A DNA stretch of 64,000 nt, from positions 1,100,501-1,164,500 of the forward strand of contig CM050454.1 of assembly GCA_027563935.2 (NCBI GenBank). The letters run 5' to 3'. The position numbers and the translations under genes are program-made. This DNA is from Costus lasius. Lineage: Eukaryota; Streptophyta; Magnoliopsida; Zingiberales; Costaceae. Numbering within the stretch: position 1 is the stretch's first letter; each line of letters starts with the position of its first letter. The notes beneath the pieces were generated by a model. The model made no database searches. It was not told where the DNA came from and saw only the letters and a list, made by a program, of their open reading frames with translations. Below, one piece after another: positions 11,429-23,048 of the stretch.

Positions 11429-13528
11429 TAACAGTAAAAATAAGGCACAGTTGGCATCAGCATCTTGCAAATAGCGTTCTAGAAACAGCTCCTACTAGGA
11501 ATAAAGGATATGATGATTCAAGTTAATCGCACGGTTCATCCGCTACTATTAAGAACAAAAATCAAAAGCATTAGTAACAGTTGCAAAGCATTTTTCTGAA
11601 ATACGTCGAGTACACCTCTGTCATCCTCATTAAACCCTAATAGCTGTCTTATTAAACTATTCCAAATAGCAAATAGTCAGCACTCGTGCAGAGTAGATTC
11701 CAAATGGTGGCAGTACACCCTCAGAATGAAAAGAAATAAAGAGATTTAGTCCTTCTCGATCCATTCCTGTCTACATGAACGGAATAAATGAGCCTGTTAT
11801 AGAGAGAACTCAATCTCAAAAACACTTTTTTGGGATGATAACCCATCCCTATACAGTTCCTGTCAGAGTCGATATATATACAGTAAACTTATACCCCTCT
11901 ATTTACATCATCAAAAGCAGTAGCTAAACGCAACTGCCTCCAACAAAACTACCATAAGTGATCTACTAGGCCACTAATTGTAACCAATGCAAAATTACCC
12001 ATTTCCAAGTTACAATTAATCAGCTTATAGCAGCAACTGCAGGATAGTTGGCAGTACCTACAAGATTTTCATATACTGCTTCGTGCCAACACAGCTATTT
12101 GCAATTGTGACGGCCAAATAGGCACTTACAATAGTAATATACAGTGTTAGGTTCGTCAATTGTAGCATGAGATGCTTATTGAATCGGAAACAAGGTGCTA
12201 TGGTTTATGGCCTCAATGAAATCTTAGGCTACTAATAATTCATGGTTTTAAATACCAATATACCGGTCCACTTGACATACCGATTAGAGCCAGAGCTTTC
12301 TTTCATCTCGACGGACCACTCCACTTGTTGAATCCTGCATGTGTTCTCAAATCGATTCCTGTCCATTCACTCAGCATATTTCCCAAAGCTATCAAACTGT
12401 TGTATGAATAAGTCAACCCATGGCGAGCTCTGATTCCTATGTTTACAAGAAATAGTTGAGCTCAACATGGAAGTAACTCCGGATCTCAAGAACAATATTT
12501 TAGGAAGATAAGCTATCCCTTTCTTTATTCCATCTAATTTCCATATACAGAAAACTTTCACCCACTGTAGTCTGTACATCATTCATAAGTAGTAACTACC
12601 AGCAACTAGACACTAACTATAACTACCACTAAGTGAACTACTTAGCCACCAAACAGTAATTACCACCTGAGTGATCCACTTGGGGACTAATTGACCCCTG
12701 CCAACTAGACAAGATTAACGGGCAATCTCAGAAACAAGAAGATGATTGAGGGCAAGGTTTTGAAAATGTGTAGTGTTGGTACAAGCATACTTACTACGTA
12801 CCAGTTCAAGACAAGATAAGTAAACCGGTATGAAAAATTCTAAACCTTAGTTGAGAGCAATTACAAGACAGCACACAACTGTTATACGCATACATAGTTC
12901 TGAGTAACACTATAAAGTGTTGATTTTATTTTTTTTATTCAGATATTCTAATGCGACCCATATGTAATTTCAAGGACCAGATGGCAATTCCCATCAATTA
13001 CAGGGGTTTTCTATAAAATTCCTATTCATGAAATTTTCAGCTCCAGCTAAACCCAGCGTCCCCTTCTTTTTCTTATTTCACTTACACCGCCCACAGCTGG
13101 AACCCCCACCCTCCTATCTTATTTTTCCTTCTCTTGGGACCAGCTACATTAGACTTCCTCTGTTGTTGGTTCTTTTCAACAGCACTTGATAGCTCTTTTT
13201 TGCCCCGATCTAAATGTACACATTTAGTTCATATAGAGATATATGCATATGCATTAGTTTATATATAGACACGCATGAAATAGTTATTGAAGAGCAACAT
13301 TCACCTCCTGATTTTTCTAATAGACGTGTGTATTTAGTTGTAGATATAAGTGCATGTAGTTTGTACAATAACCTAAGCCCTATTGTAAGTAAGTGGCGTA
13401 TATATATATATATATCCAATGCCATAGTATAGCTACTTGACAGCATTCCTTTTTTTACATGGAATTTTAAGGAACATACTTATACTTCGATTTTAAGATA
13501 ACAGACTCAAGTGATGTGAGGTTTTGGA

Positions 13529-14071
13529 TAGACCTGACAATTCAGGTCAGCGGGTTATAAACGGGTCGTGTCTGTGACCCGTGACCCGATTAAGCCAACC
13601 CAAACACGACTTCTTTAATTAATTGGGTCAAACTGTCTAACACGAACGCGACCCAAATATAATCGGGTCAACCCGACAAGACCCAAAAATAATCGGGTCA
13701 ACCCGACACGACCCGAACAACCCGTTTATCATTTATAATTTAAATATAAATAATAAATTAATAAAAATTCCATTAAAAATAATAAAATTTTGGGCTTATG
13801 TGTGGGCCAAAATCTGAGTTAAAAGATAGTTAGAAAATATTTGGGTTTATGGGCTAGCAATGGGAGTTAGGTGAGCCTATATTTAAATTATATATATATA
13901 AATATATAATGTAATCAAGTTAAGGGATCAACCCGTTTACAACCCGACACGACCCGATTATTTTCGGGTCATAAACGGGTTGACCTGTTTATGACCCGAA
14001 CACGATTATGGCTGACCCAAACTCGCCTAACTTCGTGTCGAGTCGGGTCGGGTCAGGTTTTGCCATGTCTA
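13529..14071. mobile_element. hAT-type MITE, 543 bp
   Basis: Flanked on both sides by GTTTTGGA (13521-13528 and 14072-14079), an exact 8-bp target duplication as expected for hAT transposition. The ends are inverted: TAGACCTGACAA at the left and TAGACATGGCAA on the minus strand at the right. The body is packed with ACCCGACACGACCCG-type motifs in both orientations around an AT-rich centre (about 13730-13920). It has no coding capacity, so a transposase would have to come from elsewhere. Confidence 0.88.
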
Positions 14072-14079
14072 GTTTTGGA

Positions 14080-15019
14080 TGATCCACTGGTGAGTAGCAA
14101 GGAGTAACTATCAACATAACAATATGTCCCTTTGAATTGTTTTCTTATTACTTGTCCTTTATAAGCATATTATCCTTTGTTCTACTTGTGCTTGAAATGG
14201 TATGATAATGGTGCATGCAAAAAGAAACCACTATATTATGTGATTTAAATTTATTTTAAATGATTGATCTGTATATTGGGTTTTTAAATTGAAAATTGTG
14301 TATACCATGTGATTGAAAAATATGTGTACTATATGATTGAAAAACCGTGGTAATATGATCATAAATTGTTGAGCCCAGTGTCTAGCTCATATGGGGAGGT
14401 CAATCTTAGATGACAAACCATCATAAGGGCTATAGATTGACATCAATTTACCGGTGCCAGCTTAGGGCTTATGTTGTCTACACTTGGGTTACCAAGTATT
14501 AGATGCAACACCATCTAAGTTATTTGTGGAAAGTCATTCCAATAAGTGAGCTAGCTAGTGGAAATACTATCAAAAGTGAGGCTCTTCATGAGGATTTATG
14601 ATCACAACTCAATAATTTCACAACATATATGGGTGTTATTTTGTAATATAATTCATGACATGTAGCACTCATTGAAAAATTATTATTTGTTTATCTTCTC
14701 CTTTGATACATACACCATTTTGTTGTTTAATTCTACTTGGCATTTGTGCTAACTCTCCTTTATTTTGCTTCTAAGTATGAATACAATTTCAATTAGAGAT
14801 TAGTAGACAGTAGTTGAGACCGAAAGATATCTAGTATTATATTTGGGCTTAGGATAAATGTAAATAGAGGATAGCTTAGGCAATGAGATGGTTTATATGT
14901 TGTGGATTATAACTGACACAAGCATATAGGTTATGGTTTTCTTCATTTGGTATTTTGATCAATCTTTAGGGTGTTTGATCATCATTTTATTCTACAGGAT
15001 TTTTGACGTTGGTATTTGA
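14080..15019. other. intergenic, no gene seen
   Basis: AT-rich sequence without a recognised gene or clear repeat, ending where the 4-kb duplication begins. Confidence 0.45.
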
Positions 15020-15879
15020 TCAATCTTTTTATTGTACATGATAGTTTTGACTCTTAGTATATACAGGTTAAGTTGTGATATACAAGTTGATATTTGATTT
15101 ATTGTGTTAGGTTGTGGCTTGTGAGTTTGAATACTATAGCAGAGAATTGCTGCAAGTGAAATTTATTGATCTTCACCCGGTTAAGGTGTGTAAGTTTCAT
15201 TTCGTACTAGAGCTTAGATTTTGTAACAACATTAAGAGAGTATGGGTAAGCCCTAAGGTTTAATGCCTAAAGTTAAAGGTTGTGGTTTGTAAGTTTGAAT
15301 ACTATAGCAGAGAATTGCTGCAAGTGAAATTTATTGATCTTCACCCGTTTAAGGGGTGTAAGTTTCATTTCGTACTAGAGCATAGATTTTGAAACAACAT
15401 TAGGAGATTACAGGATTCCTATTTAAAATTTCAACAAGGTATATTCATTGAATTACTTATGTTTTTTAGATTGGTAGGATGGCTCCCAAAACAAGAGGGA
15501 GTTCCTCTTGTAGTTCATAAAGAGTTCAAGAGTATTGCTAGGAACGAGGCACTAGCCTAGTTGAGGTAGAAGCACAGGTACCCTTGCAGTAGGTTCCCAA
15601 AGGTTGCCAAAAGTGAGACAAGAGTTTTTGGCTTTTTGCTCTAACACATAGCTTAGACGGTACATAACTATCACAATTTATCTAACAAAAGATTTGATTG
15701 GCTCATTCAAAGAAATCCTACCCATAAACAGCACACCAGTTGGTTCAAAAGGATAAAGGTCCTAAATGTTATGAAGTGCCAAGAATAGGACAGTGGCACT
15801 AGCTATGCATTTCATAGCAGACCAATGCAAGAGACGGTAGAATGTTCGAAAGGTCACCTCATGAACAAATGCCCACTCC

Positions 15880-16080
15880 ATGGATGCCAATAAAGAGGTC
15901 CTTTTGGGAAAAGTATTTTTCAGACACTTTTCACAATATAATCAAAGACAAGAGTTTCTAAATCTTCAACAGGCAAGTGATTGGTGTGAGTATATTACTA
16001 AATTTGAGAGATTGGTTGAACTTTACCTTGAGAATGTGGCTATAGATAAGCAAAGGTTACAACACTTTGTTAGAGGTTAG
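15880..16080 (+). pseudogene. Gypsy gag fragment
   Basis: A 66-residue open piece of retrotransposon gag, with the landmarks FFRHF and QRQEFLNLQQ and a following LV-LYLENV helix typical of the gag domain. Upstream, ATGGCTCCCAAAA near 15480 looks like the original gag start, but stops separate the two. Downstream, near 16480-16540, a frame with KKNCP looks like a zinc-knuckle remnant. Not functional. Confidence 0.65.
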
Positions 16081-16208
16081 GTTTTGCCATCAATGATTCA
16101 ATAGAGTCTATTTATCTAAGCATTGTATAAGCAAAGCAGAAAAATAAGATGCACAGACATTGTAGGTAATAGGTTTGGCATTCCTAGTCACTTTAAGGAG
16201 GCAGTCAC

Positions 16209-16446
16209 ATGGTGACAAAAACATTAATTAAAATCCTAAGATCACGGGGAAAGGAGGCAAAGCACATCTCAAGTGGCTAAAGAGTTAATTCCACATGAAC
16301 ATCGCCAGCTAAGATATGACAAGTAGGGTGACAAAAACATTAATTAAAATCCTAAGATCACGGGGAAAGGAGGCAAAGAACATCTCAAGTGGCTAAAGAG
16401 TTAATTCCACATGAACATCGCCAGCTAAGATATGACAAGTAGAACA
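16209..16446. repeat. 119-bp tandem duplication found only in copy 1
   Basis: Two adjacent near-identical units beginning GTGACAAAAACATTAATT. Copy 2 has a single unit (about 20256-20370), so this arose after the 4-kb duplication or was lost in copy 2. Confidence 0.8.
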
Positions 16447-17469
16447 CCTAGCCAAGTTATACTCATTTATATGAACTAAATTTCATCATTGAAAGAAAAT
16501 AGTCTACTTCAAGAAGAATTGCCCATTAAAGAGTATGCCATTCCAATATGCCCCAACCTCAGAGCTACTAGGTAGTAGCATTCCTGACCTGAGTAGACAA
16601 CACCACATAGGTGATTACCCTTCACAGTTACAAAGTGCCCAACGATAAGTGCCTAACAGCAACTAGTGTACTTGCACTAACACAACAAGAAGCTTAGTAG
16701 TAATTGGTTATGTGCCACAAAGTATAATCTCAGCATATGATACTCTTGCATAACTTTTGATTAATACTAGAAATACATATTTTTTTCATTTTGGGAAAGA
16801 GACATATACATAGTCAATTTACAGCTTGACTGCATATACACCAACAGGAGGTATGTTCACATCTTTAACACTACATCAGATAAAATAAAAAATGTGATGC
16901 CAGCATCAAATAAAAGATATACTGGGATAACATATATTGAGATTATACCTCATAGCACAGATCATGTCAATGCAAGTACTCTGATTGTTACAGGGACCTT
17001 TGGTTGAGCACTCTATAACTATGAAGGCAGAGCAGCGCCTACTTGATCTACTCACTCTAAGCAGGGAATCTAGAATGGCATAGTTATTTGAGGGTAATTC
17101 TCACTTAAATAGCCCATTAGCTTACAATAATGACATCAAATTCATGTAAAATAAGCATGACTTGTGTGAGAAATTAGCTTTTTGAGCTACTTGAGATGTT
17201 CCTTGCACCCTTTTCCCCATAATCTTAATTCATAGGCTCCTTATTAAGGTTTCTGTCAATATATGACTATCTCCCTGAAGTAGTGAAGTGACTAGATATG
17301 CCCAAGATGTTACCTATATCTTATCTTTTGCTTTTCTGATGTAATACTTAGACAAATAGACTCCATTCTAAGCGTTGTTCCCATCAATATTAGTATGGCA
17401 TCAAAAGATTTAGTAGTTATTTTATCTTTGATGGCAAAATCTAACCCTCTAACGAAGTGTTATGACCTC

Positions 17470-18310
17470 TGCCTCTCTGTGCCCATGATCTTAGGGAAAG
17501 CTTAGTCTTGTCTATTGAAGATTTAGAAATTCTTGTCTCTGATCTAAGAAGCCTTGAAAAAATACATTTAATTAAAAACCTATTTGAAGGCATTCCAGGA
17601 GTGAAAGTTTGCACCGAAAGTGGCCTTTTTTATATTTTACCATCTTCTATGTCATATTCCAGGCATTTATAGCATCTAAGAAATCTTCCACACTAGTGAG
17701 CCAACTGCAGGCTGCTCATGGGTTAAGATGTCCTTAAATGAGCTAAACAAGTCTTTCCCTGTCTAAATAAATTGTGGTAGTGTACTCATATTTCGAAATT
17801 AATTATTTTCCTTTTTTACCATTGGTGTTGGAGCAAAAACTATTGTCTTCCTTTCGACAATTTATTTCCCTAGCACACTACAGACCCTTATGGGAACACT
17901 AATTCACTACTAGGATAATTGTGGCACTGCCTCAACTAGGGTGCTACCCCATTCCCTAGCAACACTGGAGGAAATCTCTCTAGTTTGGGGAGCTATTTCG
18001 CTAATCAGAAAACATAAATTATTTAAATAAATATGCCTTAGCTGAAATTTTAAATGAAAATCCTATAAATTTTAACCTTAGGCCTTAAACCTCAAGGCTT
18101 ACCCATACTCTCCTAATGTTACCATAATGCGTAAGTTCTAATGAAAATTGAAATTTTCAAATCATGACCAGATGTTAAACTTCAGCCAATAAATTTCATC
18201 TAAGAAGTGCAACACTCCCCTGATATGTAAGTGAAACTCATAAACCAAAAACTAACATAATAAATCAAACATAACTCGTATATCACAACTTAACGAGTAT
18301 ATAGCTAACA
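17470..18310 (-). pseudogene. inverted Gypsy leader and gag fragment, copy 1
   Basis: On the minus strand this repeats the arm at 15065-15990. It has the leader ending near 18000 in a degenerate gag start (AATAGCTCCCCAAA) and, further in, a match to GACAAGA(G/A)TTTCTAAATCTTCAA. The arms are diverged, so they are not a recent fold-back. Confidence 0.65.
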
Positions 18311-18863
18311 ATTAAAACTATTGTGTGCAACAGAAACAAGAGTCAATCAACTGTGTACCAAATTCAAAAATCAATTAAAATACCAAACAAGAAATCTATA
18401 ACTCAATTTTGCATGCCAGTCAAAGTCCACAAATTGTTATTATCTTATAAGATATCTATCAATTACATTCACCCCCAAGCCAAAACATACTACTAGAAAA
18501 CTTCCTAGGTGGTCTTCTACAGCTTTCAGTCTCCACCAAGAGTTGTATTCGTACTAAACAACAAGGTGATGTAAGTATTAATAGAAAAGATAAACAAACA
18601 ATAGTTTTTCAATTGCTATTAGATGCCATATATTATAATAAAAAATACATCAAAGTACGACTATAAACCCTAATTACAAGTCAGGCGGTAAGTAAAGTGT
18701 TTCCATTAGTAGCTCACCTAGCGGTGCAAATGTCCTCAAATAAACCATTAGTAGTGCGTCTAAGGCTCTAAGCATAGCATAAAAAACCTATCCGTACAGT
18801 CCAATACAGGCAATATATATATACAGCAATACAAAGTCAATACACTATATATACTTCTAAATA

Positions 18864-18865
<2 letters not shown>

Positions 18866-18914
<49 letters not shown>
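18866..18914. repeat. (AT)n microsatellite
   Basis: About 49 bp of uninterrupted AT dinucleotides; the matching tract in copy 2 is at 22837-22880. Confidence 0.95.
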
Positions 18915-18923
<9 letters not shown>

Positions 18924-21441
18924 TAATAGTATTGATGGTGTCATTACTATCATATGTTAATAAGGATAGATATGTATGTGTACTGATCTAACAACAAATC
19001 AACACACCAATATAGACTAAGGATTAAAAAGTTCGCTGGACCGATACGTACCGGTGAACCAGGCAGCAGCGGGCGGAAGCCCGGGCGGCGCTAGAACGAA
19101 AAGTTGTGATATACAAGTTGATCAATCTTTTTATTGTACATGATAGTTTTGACTCTTAGTATGTACAGGTTAAGTTGTGATATACAAGTTGATCAATCTT
19201 TTTATTGTACATGATAGTTTTGACTCTTAGTATGTACAGGTTAAGTTGTGATATACAAGTTGATATCTGATTTATTGTGTTAGGTTGTGGTTTGTGAGTT
19301 TGAATACTATGGCAGAGAATTGCTGCAAGTGAAATTTATCGATCTTCACCCGGTTAAGGTGTGTAAGTTTCATTTCGTATTAGAGCTTAGATTTTGTAAC
19401 AACATTAAAAGAATATGGGGAAGCCCTAAGGTTTAATGCTTAAAGTTAAGGATTATAGGATTCCTATTTAAAATTTCAACAAAGGTATATTCTTTGAATC
19501 ACTTATGTTTTTTCGATTGGTAGGATGGCTCCCAAAACTTGAGGGAGTTCCTCTTGTAGTTCATAAAGAGCACAAGAGTATTGCTAGGAACGAGGCACTA
19601 GCCTAGTTGAGGTAGAAGCATAGCTACCCTAGCAGTGGGTTCCCAAAGGTTGCCAAAAGTGAGACAATAGATTTTGGCTTTTTGCTCTAACAAATAGCTT
19701 AGACGGTACATAACTATCACAATTTATCTAAAAAAAGATTTGATTGGCTCATTCAAAGAAATCCTACCCATAAACAGCACACCAGTTGGCTCACTAGGAT
19801 AAAGGTCCTAAATGTTATGAAGTGCCAAGAATAGGACAGTGGCACTAGCTATGCATTTCATAGCAGACCAATGCAAGAGATGGTAGTATGTTAGAAAGGT
19901 CACTTGATGAACAAATGCCCACTCCTTGGATGCCTATAAAGAGGTCCTTTTGTGAAAATTATTTTTCAGACACTTTTCATAATATAATCAAAGACAAGAG
20001 TTTCTAAATCTTCAACAGGCAAGTGATTGGTGTGAGTATATTACTAAATGAGAGATTGGTTCAGCTTTTCCTTGAGAATGTGGCTATAGACAAGCAAAGG
20101 TCACAACACTTTGTTAGAGGTTAGGTTTTGCCATCAATGATTCAATGGAATCTATTTATCTAAGCATTGTATAAGCAAAGCAGAAAAATAAGATGCACGG
20201 ACATTGTAGGTAATAGGTTCGGCATTCCTAGTCACTTTAAGGAGATAGTCACATGGTGACAAAAACGTCAATTAAAATCCTAAGATCACGGGGAAAGGAG
20301 GCAAAGCACATCTCAAGTGGCTAAAAAGTTAATTCCACATGAACATCGCCAGCTAAGATATGACAAGTAGAACACCTAGCCAAGTTATACTCATTTATAT
20401 GAATTAAATTTCATCATTGAAAGCAAATAGTCTACTTCAAGTAGAATTGCCCATTAAAGAGTATGCCATTCCAATATACCCCAACCTCAGAGCTACCGGT
20501 TAGTAGCATTCCTGACCTGAGTAGACAACACCACATAGGTGATTACCCTTCACAGTTACAAAGTGCCCAACGAAAAGTGCCTAACAGCAGCTAGAGTACT
20601 TGCACTAACACAACAAGAAGCTTAGTAGTAATTGGTTATGTGCCACAAAGTATAATCTCAGCATATGATACTCTTGCATAACTTTTGATTAATACTAGAA
20701 GTACATATTTTTTTTATTTTGGGAAAGAGACATATACATAGTCAATTTACAGCTTGACTCCATACACACCAACAGGAGGTATGTTCACATCTTTAACACT
20801 ACATCAGATAAAATAAAAAATGTGTGCTGCCAGCATCAAATAAAAGATATACTGGGATAACATATATTGAGATTATACCTCATTGCACAGATCATGTCAA
20901 TGCAAGTACTCTGATTGTTACAGGGACCTTTGGTTGAGCACTCTATAACTACGAAGGCAGAGCAGCGCCTACATGATCTACTCACTCTAAGCAGGGAATC
21001 TAGAATGGCATAATTATTTGAGGGTAATTCTCACTTAAATAGCCCATTAGCTTACAATAATGATATCAAATTCATGTAAAATAAGCATGACTTGTGTGAG
21101 AAATTAGCTGTTTGAGCTACTTGAGATGTTCCTTGCACCCTTTTCCCCATAATCTTAATTCATAGGCTCCTTATTAAGGTTTCTGTCAATATATGACTAT
21201 CTCCCTGAAGTAGTGAAGTGACTAGATATGCCCAAGATGTTACCTATATCTTATCTTTTGCTTTTCTGATGTAATACTTAGACAAATAGACTCCATTCTA
21301 AGCGTTGTTCCCATCAATATTAGTATGGCATCAAAAGATTTAGTAGTTATTTTATCTTTGATGGCAAAATCTAACCCTCTAACGAAGTGTTATGACCTCT
21401 GCCTCTCTGTGCCCATGATCTTAGGGAAAGCTTAGTCTTGC

Positions 21442-21624
21442 CTATTGATGATTTAGAAATTCTTGTCTCTGATCTAAGAAGCCTTGAAAAAATACATTTA
21501 ATAAAAAACCTATTTGAAGGCATTCCAGGAGTGAAAATTTGCACCGAAAGTGGCCTTTTTTTTTATATTTTACCATCTTCTTTGTCATATTCCAGGCATT
21601 TATAGCATCTAAGAAATCTTCCAC
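21442..21624 (-). pseudogene. inverted Gypsy gag fragment, copy 2
   Basis: A 60-residue minus-strand open piece with LDQRQEFLN, equivalent to NQRQEFLNLQ in the forward arm. This confirms that the inverted arm is also gag. Truncated and not functional. Confidence 0.6.
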
Positions 21625-22831
21625 ACTAGTGAGCCAACTGCAGGCTGCTCATGGGTTAAGATGTCCTTAAATGAGCTAAACTAGTCTTTCCCTGTCTAGA
21701 TAAATTGTGGTAGTGTACTCATATTTCGAAATTAATTATTTTCCTTTTTTACAATTGGTGTTGGAGCAAAAACTATTGTCTTCCTTTCGACAACTTATTT
21801 CCCTAGCTCACTACAGACCCTTATAGGAACATTAATTCACTACTAGGATAATTGTGGCACTGCCTCAACTAGGGTGATACCCCATTCCCTAGCAACACTG
21901 GAGGAAATCTCTCTAGTTTGGGGAGCTATTCCACTAATCAGAAAACATAAATTATTCAAATAAATATGCCTTAGCTGAAATTTTAAATGAAAATCCTTAA
22001 AATTTTAACCTTAGGCCTTAAACCTCAAGGCTTACCCATACTCTCCTAATGTTACCATAAAGCGTAAGTTCTAATGAAAAATGAAATTTTCACATCATGA
22101 CCAGATGTTAAAATGCAGCCAATAAATTTCATCTACGAAGTGCAACACTCCCCTGGTATGTAAGTGAAACTCATAAACCAAATACTAACATAATAAATCA
22201 AACATTAACTCGTATATCACAACATAACGAGTATATAGCTAACAATTAAAACTATTGTGTGCAACAGAAACAAGAGTCAATCAACTGTATACCAAATTCA
22301 ACAATCAATTAAAATACCAAACAAGAAATCTACAACTCATTTTTGCATGCCAGTCAAAGTCCACAAATGGTTATTATCTTATAAGATATCTATCAATTAC
22401 ATTCACCCCCAAGCCAAAACATAATACTAGAAAACTTCCTAGGTGGTCATCTATAGCTTTCAGTCTCCACCAAGAGTTGTATTCGTACCTCAAGGTAAAT
22501 TAGCACAAATGCTTAGTAGGAATAAACAACAAGGTGATATAAGTATTAATAGAAAAGATAAACAAACAATAGTTTTTCAATTGCTATTAGATGCCATATA
22601 TTATAATAAAAAATACATCAAAGTACGACTATAAACCCTAATTACAAGTCAGGCTGTAAGTAAAGTGTTTCCATTAGTAGCTCCCCTAGCGGTGCAAATG
22701 TCCTCAAATAAACCATTAGTAGTGCGTCTAAGGCTCTAAGCATAGCATAAAAAACCTATACGTACAGTCCAATACAGGCAATATATATATACAGCAATAC
22801 AAAGTCAATACACTATATATACTTCTATATA

Positions 22832-22836
<5 letters not shown>

Positions 22837-22880
<44 letters not shown>
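22837..22880. repeat. (AT)n microsatellite
   Basis: Counterpart in copy 2 of the tract at 18866; the lengths differ slightly. Confidence 0.95.
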
Positions 22881-22885
<5 letters not shown>

Positions 22886-23048
22886 GTATTGATGGTGTCA
22901 TTACTATCATATGTTAATAAGGATAGATATGTATGTGTACTGATCCAACAACGAATCAACACACCTATATAGACTAAGGATTAAAAAAGTCGCCGGACCG
23001 GTACGTACCAGCGAACCGGGCGGAAGGCTGCAGCGCTGGAATGAAAAG

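Larger units (their letters stand above)
8842..13520. other. AT-rich intergenic DNA with small repeats
   Basis: No gene recognised. About 8845-8945 resembles the Gypsy gag leader at 15430-15500 (AGGATGGCTCCCAAAA), so the left part is element debris. An open stretch near 9905-10037 and exon-like sequence near 10130-10260 gave no recognisable family. Confidence 0.45.
15020..19103. repeat. 4-kb direct tandem duplication, copy 1
   Basis: Copy 1 matches copy 2 (19104-23048) along its full length at high identity, including the (AT)n tract and the GC-rich end. It differs by two internal tandem duplications: about 175 bp near 15112-15400 and 119 bp at about 16209-16446. The content is decayed Gypsy sequence. 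A gag leader and start (GGATGGCTCCCAAAA near 15478) lies at the left. A second, inverted copy of the leader and gag start lies at about 17470-18310. The two face each other across a 1.5-kb centre. Confidence 0.85.
19104..23048. repeat. 4-kb direct tandem duplication, copy 2
   Basis: Begins directly after the GC-rich end of copy 1. Its first about 145 bp hold two copies, and the start of a third, of a 72-bp unit (TTGTGATATACAAGTTGATC to TATGTACAGG); copy 1 has one. The order of leader, gag remnant (about 19930-20130, with an extra frameshift), centre, inverted gag and (AT)n is the same as in copy 1. Confidence 0.85.

Noticed and set aside
22728..22910. A 60-codon minus-strand frame rich in Ile and Tyr
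   Set aside because: It reads through the (AT)n microsatellite.
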